Assembly: GCF_013912375.1 (NCBI RefSeq)
Contig: NZ_JACETV010000001.1
Span: 1,178,001-1,242,000 of the forward strand
Direction of reading: 5' to 3'
DNA length: 64,000 nucleotides
From: Emticicia sp. BO119
Lineage (GTDB): Bacteria; Bacteroidota; Bacteroidia; Cytophagales; Spirosomataceae
The stretch's first letter is position 1; every line of letters begins with the position of its first letter. The notes under the pieces are model-generated. The model was not told the DNA's origin. It saw only the letters and a program-made list of their open reading frames with translations, and did no database searches. Below, in pieces: positions 9,580-18,296 of this stretch. The position numbers and the translations under genes were made by a program.

Positions 9580-10425
9580 ATGTTTACATACCAAATCAAA
9601 AATCCAAAAGAGGCTTTTATAAATATTGAGATAGGAGAAGGAGAGTTTTCCGGAAAAATACTGAAATCGAATGAATTACAGCCTTGTATGGAGTTAACCT
9701 GTACTTGCGGAAATATTTATTTTGCTGCTGATGAACACCTCTACGCCCTGGATGTTGTAAATAATCAGGTCTTAAAGTACACCGAATCTGAAGCAATAGA
9801 TAGCGGAAACGATACCTATCTGAAATCGCTTGAAAATGAAATATCTGACGAGCAATGGGGTGAGTTAAATGCATTTTTCAAAGACCTGAAAGGAATGGCA
9901 TCTGAAGTGGCTGATGCTGATAAAATAGAGGCACATTTCGAAAACTACAAAAAAGTGCTCCAGGAGTCTCAGATGGTTTCTTACTTTGAGGTTCTGCCTT
10001 GGTCATTTGATTTTAATGTTGAAATAGAAGGTAAAAAGTATTGGATTAGTGATTTTTATTGTGTGAAACCTTCTTGTAGTTGTACGAGCGTTTTGTTATT
10101 ATTTTCTTTTAGCTACGAAGAAGACCCCTCTTTAGAGTTATGGTATGATTACAGAACGCATGAAGTTTCAATGGGTCAGCTGGATGATAAAAAAATGCCT
10201 GTTACCAAAATTATAAGAGAAATAAGATATACCCAGGCAGAAAAGTTCAGACAAACATTGAGCAGCCGCCATAAAAGAATGACAGTGTTTTTTAGTAATT
10301 TTTTGAAGAGAAATAAAATCTCACCCTCGCTAAATTCACCAGTAATAGCATCGGATACTATTGGCAGAAATGACCTTTGCCCTTGTGGTAGTGGTAAGAA
10401 ATATAAAAAATGCTGTGGAGCATAG
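9580..10425 (+). CDS. Hypothetical protein with C-terminal SEC-C zinc motif
   Basis: The 281-residue protein ends in a clean SEC-C motif (GRNDLCPCGSGKKYKKCC), a zinc-binding tail best known from SecA and also found on many unrelated proteins. Two further cysteine clusters are visible: TCTCG near residue 47 and CVKPSCSC near residue 165. The rest has no family I recognise and appears to be a soluble alpha/beta protein without signal peptide. The SEC-C tail usually mediates binding to partners such as SecB or ribosomes, so a role as an adaptor or in quality control is possible but unproven. It is transcribed alone and converges on the large transglutaminase gene. Confidence 0.75.
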   Translation: MFTYQIKNPKEAFINIEIGEGEFSGKILKSNELQPCMELTCTCGNIYFAADEHLYALDVVNNQVLKYTESEAIDSGNDTYLKSLENEISDEQWGELNAFFKDLKGMASEVADADKIEAHFENYKKVLQESQMVSYFEVLPWSFDFNVEIEGKKYWISDFYCVKPSCSCTSVLLLFSFSYEEDPSLELWYDYRTHEVSMGQLDDKKMPVTKIIREIRYTQAEKFRQTLSSRHKRMTVFFSNFLKRNKISPSLNSPVIASDTIGRNDLCPCGSGKKYKKCCGA

Positions 10426-10456
10426 TTTTTTTGTGGAATTTGATTCGATCCTAAAA

Positions 10457-10485
10457 CAAGTGTGACAATGTTGTTGCCACACTTG
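10457..10485. terminator. Hairpin between convergent genes
   Basis: An 8-bp stem CAAGTGTG/CACACTTG with an inner CAA/TTG pairing. On the minus strand it is followed by TTTTAG, so it most likely ends the transglutaminase transcript; it may also serve the plus-strand gene. Confidence 0.55.
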
Positions 10486-10495
10486 CAATTATTAA

Positions 10496-13400
10496 TCATT
10501 TCAGAACTAAAGTAGTATTTTCAGCTTCCACTATTTTGGTAATAAAAGTCCTGAATTCATCGAAATCTTGGGCACGTATATTCTTTCTTTCTGCAGTATA
10601 ACTTCTTTTCAATTTCAGGTGTTGATCATCAACTTTAGTGAAAGCTAAATCGTATATATTTCCTTTAAAGCTCAGATGTATATTTTCAGGAACTTCGAGA
10701 AATTTGAGCGGGTTATCGAGACTAATCGTAAACGTTTCTTCGTAAAAGTCTGTGGGCTCATAATAATTATAATCAAAATCAAAAGTTCTTTGGCTTTCAT
10801 CAAAAATGTCAAGCTTTGCGATTAAATCAGAAAAAGGAATTTTTAATGTTTTAAATGAACCTACTTTTTTGATTTCATTTTCTACGGTATAGTCATAAAT
10901 ATAAATTGCTGAATCAATTCTTGGCTCCAGTTTTTCAAAAGTCAGACTATTAAGTTTTAGTGTAGAACTAAAACCTCCGGCCAGTTCTTTCTTTAAACCT
11001 TCTTTCCTTTTTTCTTCATCTTCATAGTAGTATGCCTTACAAGTGCTGCCAGCCTGATTCCCAGTTCTGATTACATAGGTTTTTATATTAACACTATTAT
11101 TAGCTTTTACATCAATCTCTCCTTTCCTGATAATCGTGTTTATATAATTCTTGTTAAGCTGAAGGGTACTTAAACTAATAGTTTTAGGAATATTTCCGTT
11201 TGGAATCACTAATATAGACGCACCATTGTGCGTGTAATATAAATGTCCGAATGGTAAATCTGTATCTGTTAACTCCAAAAACTTACTGCCATTTTTTAAA
11301 TTAACTTTTACAATGCAGTGATTGAAATTCAAGGAAGGTAAAACCACATCTTTTTGCCCGTTGTCTCTGGTATTAATTAACACAAGGTTTACATCAAGAC
11401 CTGCTTCACGGGCAATAGAAGCATAGAGGGTTGAAACATCTTTACAATCGCCCAGGCGGGTATGATATACAGTAGAGGCTTTTTGAGGGATATAGCTTCC
11501 CTGACGGAAATCAATAGAACTATACTGAATATTTTTACAAACAAAGTCATAAATTATTCTGGCTTTTTGTTCATCAGTATATTTTTTGCCGTCAAACAAA
11601 CTTTTGACAATTGAGCGAATGGTGAAATCGGGTTGTGCCTGTTTTTCAGATAAATCGCTATACCATTGAGCTATATCGTACCAGGTATGTCCTAAATTAA
11701 GATGGACTGATGTTCCGATATCGCTGAAAGGAAGAGCCACAGCCTCTTCTTTTAGCACATCCGGAGAATTTAATTTCCATTTTCTTACTCTGAAATCATC
11801 TATCTGTTCTATTTCAGGCCTATAGGCTCCATTAATTACTGTATCTCTTAGAATAACGCCTTCTTCAGCAAAAATGGAATATTCTCTCGTATAAACAGGG
11901 GTATAAGAATTAAGAAAAAAAGCATCATAAACAAACATAGACGATTTACTGCCACTTACTTGTTTTTGTATGTAATCAACGTAAATATAATCACCAATCT
12001 CAAGATTGGTAAAAACGGCTTCCTCGCCATTACGCTCAGCATCTATTTTATTACCATTCTTCTTGATAGTTTTAGCTTCAATCACTTGTATTTCCATGTT
12101 AGATTCTGCGCCTAACTTAATTTTCTGCCACTCTTCTATAGCACTTTCCTGATTGATTTTTATGATATAAGACCATCTATAGCCAGTTGCTTTAGTCTTC
12201 AATATAATAAATGACTTTTTATCTGCAACAATGTCATAAGAATGCTTGATTTTGGGCACAAACTCTTTTTCGTAATTTTTGATAAGTTCGTTTGGTGTAA
12301 TCCCTGTTGCCAGATCAAATACAGCTTTTTGCCCGTTCAATTCTCTTATACGCTCATGATAAGCAAATGAAAAAGGAAAATAACGCAAAGCTTCTTTAAA
12401 ATAGCTTATTGCATTTTCTTTATCATTCTTCATTCTGTGTAATGTCCCTAAATCTGCGATATTTTCGTAATCTGATGGATTATTTTTCATTAAAGTTAAG
12501 GCTACTTTGATAGCTCCATCATAATCTCTTTTACGCGAAAGTAAATTGATTACTTTTTTATTCAGAGAGGGGTCATTCACAAATTTTTTAATATATTCTA
12601 AATTCGTTATTGCATCGTCTATTCTGCCTTGTGAAACATAGTTTTCTCTTAAAGTTTCAGCAATAACATAATTATTGTTGTTCTTTAAGTAGTTTTCTAA
12701 TATTTCATTAATCTTTTTGGGGTCAGGGGTAAGCGATTTCTGAAGATTATATTTAAGCAAAATCAACTCACTGCTCTCAGGATATTTACTTATTAACTCG
12801 TCGAGTTTATTTATTGCCTTATCAATATTTTCATCTAAAGCAAGCATAATAATGTCTCCGAGGCCAATATTCAAATCGGCATAAGGGTATTTTGCTTTGA
12901 ATAAACTGATAAACTCTTTGACTTTGCTTTTGTCAGTCTGGTCAGTTGCATCTTTTATTTCATTAGCAAGTATATCGAAGTCCTGCGGGTATAGTTCTTT
13001 ATAAATCTGGTATGTTTTATTTTGCTCTGTTGAATTTCCTGAATCCCGGTAAAATGAAATTAATTGTCTGAGCAAAAGATAGTTTTTGGGATAAGAAACG
13101 TATAGCTGACTTAAAATTTCTTCGGCAGCATACACTTCATAAGCTCTCATATAGGCTTTTGCTAATAGCAGATGATAAAGAATATCGTTTTTATCAGTCT
13201 TTTTCTGGAGACCTTCAACCGCAAAAAATGGTATTCGGGTAAAGCTGCCTTTATTATTCTGATACTCCTGATAATTTGTTTTGGCTGGCAGGTTAAGGTT
13301 TTTGTGTGTTAAATCAGTAAACCTCAGAAAAAAACTGGGGTAATCTTCTTCGTATTCACCCAACTGTACCAGAATACGATTATAGCCTTTGTTGAGGTGG

Positions 13401-14239
13401 CATTTTATTTGAAAATAATCAATCTCTGCATTTCTCCTTTCAGGCTCCGCATAAGCCAATGAATCATTTAACCATACTTTTAACGAGCCTGAATAACCGA
13501 ATTTCATTAGTACATCCTGCTCATCTGTTGATTCTACAAACGATTGTGCATAAATAATTGAGTTGGTACTATAAAAGTTGTAAGATTTATAATAATACCC
13601 GCTCAAAGAATTATTTTCGGGAGAAAACCATTGAATATCGGCTCCATATCTTGATTGAAAAGATTTACCTTCTTTTGGATTTTGAAGTACGCCAAAATCT
13701 TTGTTAAAGCCACTGTTCATTACATTGTCAAATGGCCCTACTAATGCCCAGTTTCGAATTGAAGTTATGATTTTATCATACTCCTTAAATTTGTCGATAT
13801 CATTAGCGTAGGTGTAATGTGATGTAAGTCTATATTTAATTATTTCATCGAATTTGCCTTTTGAACGAGAATCCTTTTCAATTTTCTTCATCAGACCCAG
13901 TTGATAAGGCTTATGTTTGCCTGGTTGGCCAACGACTCCGTTTTCAAACCATAAGGCAAATAGCTCATCATTCGGATCAGGCGAATTGTCAAAAAAATCA
14001 TTAAATAACAACGATGCTTCTTCAGGCTTACCCAAAGCATCGTAAAGCATAGTTAAGGTAAGTTGCGCCTTTGCTTTTGAATTTTTATCTTTTAATGCTT
14101 TTTCAAAAGAATTGATAGCATTATCGACGTCAGCATTATTGAGATACTCCCAGCCTTTCTGGTAGTTATTTTGTGCGAATAAAAATGAAGTACTTGATAA
14201 ACAGAATAATAATAGAAGGAAATAGTTGTTTTTTTTCAC
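10496..14239 (-). CDS. Secreted TPR, DUF3857 and transglutaminase-like protein
   Basis: This very large protein (about 1247 residues) carries a signal peptide (KKNNYFLLLLF to FLFAQ). A long tetratricopeptide-repeat region runs to about residue 620, followed by a DUF3857 domain (~630-800), a transglutaminase-like domain (~860-1000) and a beta-rich C-terminus. The transglutaminase triad is visible: Cys932 in LGDCKDVSTL, His974 in FNHC and an Asp in LELTDTD. DUF3857-transglutaminase proteins are common in Bacteroidota and are thought to act on peptides in the periplasm; the substrate is unknown. The frame extends to a TTG at 14266, but the GTG at 14239 puts the signal peptide at the N-terminus, so it is preferred. 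The protein is longer than most relatives because of the TPR part. Confidence 0.85.
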   Translation of the reverse strand: MKKNNYFLLLLFCLSSTSFLFAQNNYQKGWEYLNNADVDNAINSFEKALKDKNSKAKAQLTLTMLYDALGKPEEASLLFNDFFDNSPDPNDELFALWFENGVVGQPGKHKPYQLGLMKKIEKDSRSKGKFDEIIKYRLTSHYTYANDIDKFKEYDKIITSIRNWALVGPFDNVMNSGFNKDFGVLQNPKEGKSFQSRYGADIQWFSPENNSLSGYYYKSYNFYSTNSIIYAQSFVESTDEQDVLMKFGYSGSLKVWLNDSLAYAEPERRNAEIDYFQIKCHLNKGYNRILVQLGEYEEDYPSFFLRFTDLTHKNLNLPAKTNYQEYQNNKGSFTRIPFFAVEGLQKKTDKNDILYHLLLAKAYMRAYEVYAAEEILSQLYVSYPKNYLLLRQLISFYRDSGNSTEQNKTYQIYKELYPQDFDILANEIKDATDQTDKSKVKEFISLFKAKYPYADLNIGLGDIIMLALDENIDKAINKLDELISKYPESSELILLKYNLQKSLTPDPKKINEILENYLKNNNNYVIAETLRENYVSQGRIDDAITNLEYIKKFVNDPSLNKKVINLLSRKRDYDGAIKVALTLMKNNPSDYENIADLGTLHRMKNDKENAISYFKEALRYFPFSFAYHERIRELNGQKAVFDLATGITPNELIKNYEKEFVPKIKHSYDIVADKKSFIILKTKATGYRWSYIIKINQESAIEEWQKIKLGAESNMEIQVIEAKTIKKNGNKIDAERNGEEAVFTNLEIGDYIYVDYIQKQVSGSKSSMFVYDAFFLNSYTPVYTREYSIFAEEGVILRDTVINGAYRPEIEQIDDFRVRKWKLNSPDVLKEEAVALPFSDIGTSVHLNLGHTWYDIAQWYSDLSEKQAQPDFTIRSIVKSLFDGKKYTDEQKARIIYDFVCKNIQYSSIDFRQGSYIPQKASTVYHTRLGDCKDVSTLYASIAREAGLDVNLVLINTRDNGQKDVVLPSLNFNHCIVKVNLKNGSKFLELTDTDLPFGHLYYTHNGASILVIPNGNIPKTISLSTLQLNKNYINTIIRKGEIDVKANNSVNIKTYVIRTGNQAGSTCKAYYYEDEEKRKEGLKKELAGGFSSTLKLNSLTFEKLEPRIDSAIYIYDYTVENEIKKVGSFKTLKIPFSDLIAKLDIFDESQRTFDFDYNYYEPTDFYEETFTISLDNPLKFLEVPENIHLSFKGNIYDLAFTKVDDQHLKLKRSYTAERKNIRAQDFDEFRTFITKIVEAENTTLVLK

Positions 14240-14322
14240 GGAGGTAGTCACATTTAAAGTTAACAATTAATTGAACAGCAGCTTTAGGAGTAAATAGAAT
14301 GTCAATATCAGCTTATACATTG

Positions 14323-14356
14323 AAAAAGAGGCTTTTCCTGAGAAAAACCTCTTTTT
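14323..14356 (-). terminator. Terminator after the DUF6580-like gene
   Basis: The 9-bp stem AAAAAGAGG/CCTCTTTTT, read on the minus strand, ends in TTTTT. It lies 25 bases beyond the stop of the minus-strand gene at 14381. Confidence 0.75.
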
Positions 14357-14380
14357 ATATATTCGGATAAGTTGAAAACC

Positions 14381-14935
14381 TTATGCAACTCTCAATACTT
14401 CAAAGCGGCGCTGTAGTAAGTAGAAGCCGCCAAATAATATGCCAGAATAAAATAAATCACCAAGAATCTGATTTTTTAGAAATGGCAAGCCTGCTTCATA
14501 CGAAGCAATGATACCTGTCCAGTTATGAGGGTAGTTCCCCAGAGAAGGATTTGGAACGGCCGCTTCCGGATATAAAAAGGCAAAATTGGTAATTAAAAAG
14601 AAAATCAAAGAACTGGCAATGGCTGCGCCAGTTACTCTCAAGGCAGTTACTTTTTGTAAGGATAAAATTCCTAACAACGTTACTAAAGCAAACGAACCAT
14701 AGACTACAGGCATACCTGAGTGAAAGCCATAGCCAGTCATTAACTCGTGCATGGTATCGCTGATGAGCATAGCAGTTAAAGGCACAATAAATGCAAGCCA
14801 GCGATTGTTGAAATATGCACCTCCAAACAATGCAATAGCTGCAATTGGCGTAAAATTAAGTGGGTGCGGAAAAAATCTTGACAAAGCTGCCAATACTATG
14901 ATTGTGGCTAATGTCGAATAACGGGTTATATTCAT
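14381..14935 (-). CDS. Small integral membrane protein, DUF6580-like
   Basis: The 184-residue protein has about five hydrophobic segments, beginning ITRYSTLATIIVLAALSRF, followed by PHPLNFTPIAAIALFGGAYF. This N-terminal pattern (LSRFxPHPxNFTPIAAIALFGGAYF, interrupted here) is typical of a Bacteroidota family I know as DUF6580. The fold resembles substrate-binding S-components of ECF-type vitamin transporters. No ECF ATPase or T-component is nearby, so a transporter role is only an inference. An imperfect hairpin (CCGATAG/TTATCGG, about 14961-14986) lies 25-50 bases upstream of the start on the same transcript side. The ATG is at 14935. Confidence 0.7.
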   Translation of the reverse strand: MNITRYSTLATIIVLAALSRFFPHPLNFTPIAAIALFGGAYFNNRWLAFIVPLTAMLISDTMHELMTGYGFHSGMPVVYGSFALVTLLGILSLQKVTALRVTGAAIASSLIFFLITNFAFLYPEAAVPNPSLGNYPHNWTGIIASYEAGLPFLKNQILGDLFYSGILFGGFYLLQRRFEVLRVA

Positions 14936-15074
14936 ATAAAAATCAAGTTGTCAGTAACTGGCCGATAGTTCGTTCTGAGTTATCGGCAGAAATTACGACA
15001 AAAATACGAAGCAAATTGTACAAACAAAAATAAATGATCTCTTTTGGTCTCAGTTAATAAGGTTTTCGGAAACC

Positions 15075-16505
15075 TCAGTACAATACCCAGGTGTCTTTAC
15101 TGCCTCCACCCTGTGATGAATTTACGACTAACGAACCTTTTCGTAATGCCACGCGCGTAAGCCCGCCCGGAGTTACATGAATACCATTGCCGTAGAGAAT
15201 GTAAGGGCGTAAGTCTACATGGCGACCTTCCAGCCCTTCTTCTAAAACACATGGACTTCGTGATAACGAGATAGTCGGTTGGGCAATATAATTACGTGGG
15301 TTGGCCTTGATTCTTTTCTTGAACAGATCGTGCTCTTTTTTTGTGGCTTTAGGACCAATCAGCATACCATAGCCACCTGCCTCATTGGCTTCTTTTACTA
15401 CTAAATCAGCTATGTTTTCTATTACATATTTCATTGAATCTTCTTCACCACAGATATAAGTATCTACATTGGGTATAATTGCTTCTTCCCCTAAATAGTA
15501 TTTTACAATTCTTGGCACATAGGCATAAACTACTTTATCATCGGCTACACCAGTACCAGGGGCATTCGCCAAAGCAATATTCCCCTTTCGATATACATCA
15601 AACAGGCCAGGGATACCAATGAGTGAATGAGGATTAAAAGTGAGGGGATCCATAAATGTATCATCGATTCTTCTATAAATTACATCCACTGTTTTGAAGC
15701 CTTTGGTGGTACGCATTTTTACATAGTCTCCTGAAACAACTAAATCTCTATAATCAACCAACTCAACTCCCATTTGCTGAGCCAGATATGAATGCTCAAA
15801 ATAGGCAGAGTTATAGATGCCGGGGGTCAGGACAACCACGGTGGGGTCAGGGCGGCCTGAAATATAGCGTAATACCTCCAATAACTTGGCAGGATACTCT
15901 GAAATTGACCGGACACTCGATTGCGAAAGCACATCAGGGAAAGTCTGTTTAGATAGTTCGCGGTTTTCGAGCATATAAGATACGCCTGACGGACAACGCA
16001 AATTGTCTTCTAAAACTCTGAAAGCTCCGTCGTTTCCACGAATCAGGTCTGTGCCTGTAATATGAATCCAGATTTTTTTTGGGGGAGTTAAGCCTTTACA
16101 TTCCTTCAGAAACCCCTTGCTTGATTCAATGATTTCTCGAGGAATGACTTTGTCTTTTAATATCTTCTGTTGATTATAAATGTCTTGTAAAAAAAGGTTT
16201 AATGCAGTGATTCGTTGAATCAACCCTTTCTCCAGCCGGTTCCACTCTGAAGAGTCAATCACTCTCGGAATAATATCAACGGGAATAATTCTTTCTGTCC
16301 CGCCTTCTTCTGAATACACGTTAAATGTGATCCCTGCCGAAATCATAGCACGTTCGGCGGCACGTTGTTTATTCAATAATTCACTAATAGAGAGCTTTTC
16401 AATCCGCTCTTTTAAAAAATGATTACCGACACGGGCAGCAGTTTCAGCAGTAAGCATTTCGTCAAAGAAGTTTTCAGTCTGGTAGTGTTTGAAGTCGTAG
16501 GTCAT
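15075..16505 (-). CDS. Circularly permuted type 2 ATP-grasp protein
   Basis: The 476-residue protein matches the DUF404/DUF407 family, now called circularly permuted ATP-grasp type 2. Recognisable signatures are NLRCPSGVSYMLENR (~190), TPGIYNSAYFEHSYLA (~235), GAYGM-like GGYGMLIGPKAT (~375) and the C-terminal NSSQGGGSKDTWVL. ATP-grasp enzymes form peptide-like bonds through acyl-phosphates. In most genomes this gene is followed by an alpha-E protein (DUF403) and a transglutaminase or proteasome-like hydrolase, a set suggested to make and process a peptide. Here no alpha-E gene is adjacent, and the neighbours on both sides are unrelated. The length is complete and the ATG at 16505 gives the usual N-terminus. 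Confidence 0.9.
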   Translation of the reverse strand: MTYDFKHYQTENFFDEMLTAETAARVGNHFLKERIEKLSISELLNKQRAAERAMISAGITFNVYSEEGGTERIIPVDIIPRVIDSSEWNRLEKGLIQRITALNLFLQDIYNQQKILKDKVIPREIIESSKGFLKECKGLTPPKKIWIHITGTDLIRGNDGAFRVLEDNLRCPSGVSYMLENRELSKQTFPDVLSQSSVRSISEYPAKLLEVLRYISGRPDPTVVVLTPGIYNSAYFEHSYLAQQMGVELVDYRDLVVSGDYVKMRTTKGFKTVDVIYRRIDDTFMDPLTFNPHSLIGIPGLFDVYRKGNIALANAPGTGVADDKVVYAYVPRIVKYYLGEEAIIPNVDTYICGEEDSMKYVIENIADLVVKEANEAGGYGMLIGPKATKKEHDLFKKRIKANPRNYIAQPTISLSRSPCVLEEGLEGRHVDLRPYILYGNGIHVTPGGLTRVALRKGSLVVNSSQGGGSKDTWVLY

Positions 16506-16600
16506 ATAAGTTTCTTTGGTTTTAGGATAAACTAATGTACTAAAATATTATAAGCAATGATTAATTCAAAATCTTATATCGGTTTTTGTATAGAAATAAT

Positions 16601-16608
16601 TATTTTTG
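16601..16608 (+). promoter_or_regulatory. -7 element for the DUF5723 gene
   Basis: TATTTTTG matches TAnnTTTG, 65 bases before the ATG. A TTTG at 16585-16588 is too close (12-base spacer) to be a normal -33 element. Confidence 0.35.
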
Positions 16609-16672
16609 TCGTTCTTTAAACGTATTGCTATTGTTTGAATCTCAAAACCAGGAAATAATAATCCTATTATAG

Positions 16673-18250
16673 ATGAGGGTATCCTTTTGCTTTTTATTGA
16701 TATTTATTCATTTTCAGACCTTTTCACAGCAATGGCTTGGTATTTCTCCAAGCAATTATGCAGGTACCTATGGTATATATACTAACCCTGCAAATGTGGC
16801 CGATTCCCGATACAAGATTTTTTTTAACCTTGCAGGAGCCAACATTGACGTAATCAATAATTATGCTTCATGGGGAGCACCTTATTCTATTTTAGGGCTT
16901 GTAACCAATACGGTTTCGAATAAACATAGAAACGCAAGAGGAAGCATTTTATATAGGAATACCTATACAAAAGAATCACTTGAAAATACCAACTCAACGG
17001 CTTTTCTGGGAACAGATGTGAGGGGGCCTTCCTTGATGTTTACTCTTGAAAAAGCTAAAATGGCTATTGGTCTTACCACAAGGTTTAGGTTGATTACTAA
17101 CTTAAACAACACCACAACCCCCGTGGCTCGTTCTTTTGTAAATGGAACCATAATTCCAGGCATTTATGGTATTCCGCAGAATGACAACCATTTTTCAGCG
17201 AATCTGAATGGCTACGCAGAAATGGGGATTACAATAGGAAAGGTGATCAGAGAGCAGGATGAACATTTTTTGAAGGCAGGCATAACATTGAAACGAGTAA
17301 ATGCCTTATTAAATATTCATTATATAGCAGATGATGTTGATTATACTATCGATCAGATTGCCACCCGACCAACGAAACAGACTCTTTTTTTTGAAAATGC
17401 CGTAGGAACATTTGGTATGACAAAAAGTGGTGCCATGCAAATTGCAGGGCTTAGCCCAAACTGGCTGTTTGGCAATGCTCCGGCGGGTTATGGATATGGT
17501 TTAGATATCGGGATTGTGTATGAATACCGTCCGGATTATAGCAAATATGATATAAGACTGAAAGATCGCTGGACAATGGATGGAACGAAGAATAAATATC
17601 TGTATAAAATCAGTATGGCCTTATTGGATTTTGGTCAGATACGCTATAAAAGCGATCCTTTTGTGATGCAAACCGATGTTGTGGAATCAGGTGTTCTGAT
17701 TCCGCCAGGAACATTTAATAAAATAGATTCACCTGATAGACTCTATGACCAGATGAATAGTGCTTTTGGTTGGTCTGATATTAATTACAGACATCAGTTC
17801 AACGCACCTTTACCTACTGTAATTGCCACAACGTTCGATTACGCATTTTCAGAAAAAATATTTCTAAATGCCACCTGGATTCAGAGTGTCAGAGAAACGA
17901 AATCTATCGGAATGAATCAGCCTTCGTTGATAGCTATTGCTCCCCGTTGGGAATCAAAATGGCTTGAGGTTTCTTTGCCGGTTTCCTTACAAAACGGTTA
18001 CCGGAATTTAGCGGTTGGTCTTGCCGGAAGAGCAGGACCTCTGTTTATAGGTACTGATAATTTGCCGGGACTTTTAAACATTGGTAATCCAAAAGGGTTG
18101 AATGCATATTTCGGACTTTTTGTGCCTATTTACAGGAAGTTACCCGAATCGCCTAATGCCTGTTATTCAGAAACCAGGACTGGCTGGGGACAAGGTATCA
18201 GAGATATTTTAAAGAAAAGAAAACAACGCAGAAGGTGGAACAGAGGCTGA
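16673..18250 (+). CDS. DUF5723 family outer-membrane beta-barrel protein
   Basis: The 525-residue protein has a short signal peptide (residues 1-18, ending TFSQ). The mature part starts WLGISPSNYAGTYGIYTNPA, the recognition signature of DUF5723 proteins: an early NPA segment like that of FadL and PorV barrels. The rest alternates polar and hydrophobic residues with many aromatic strand ends, as in an outer-membrane barrel. The C-terminus is basic (RKRKQRRRW, split), unusual for a barrel and possibly a periplasmic or surface tail. The function of the family is unknown. The gene is monocistronic and converges on the Gfo/Idh gene across a shared hairpin. Confidence 0.78.
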   Translation: MRVSFCFLLIFIHFQTFSQQWLGISPSNYAGTYGIYTNPANVADSRYKIFFNLAGANIDVINNYASWGAPYSILGLVTNTVSNKHRNARGSILYRNTYTKESLENTNSTAFLGTDVRGPSLMFTLEKAKMAIGLTTRFRLITNLNNTTTPVARSFVNGTIIPGIYGIPQNDNHFSANLNGYAEMGITIGKVIREQDEHFLKAGITLKRVNALLNIHYIADDVDYTIDQIATRPTKQTLFFENAVGTFGMTKSGAMQIAGLSPNWLFGNAPAGYGYGLDIGIVYEYRPDYSKYDIRLKDRWTMDGTKNKYLYKISMALLDFGQIRYKSDPFVMQTDVVESGVLIPPGTFNKIDSPDRLYDQMNSAFGWSDINYRHQFNAPLPTVIATTFDYAFSEKIFLNATWIQSVRETKSIGMNQPSLIAIAPRWESKWLEVSLPVSLQNGYRNLAVGLAGRAGPLFIGTDNLPGLLNIGNPKGLNAYFGLFVPIYRKLPESPNACYSETRTGWGQGIRDILKKRKQRRRWNRG

Positions 18251-18251
18251 T

Positions 18252-18288
18252 AACACAAATGCCCGTTTTCTGGACGGACATTTGTGTT
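18252..18288. terminator. Terminator between convergent genes
   Basis: A 10-bp stem AACACAAATG/CATTTGTGTT is extended by CCG/CGG after one mismatch. It sits between the stops at 18250 and 18297 and probably works on both strands. Confidence 0.75.
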
Positions 18289-18296
18289 TGATTACT

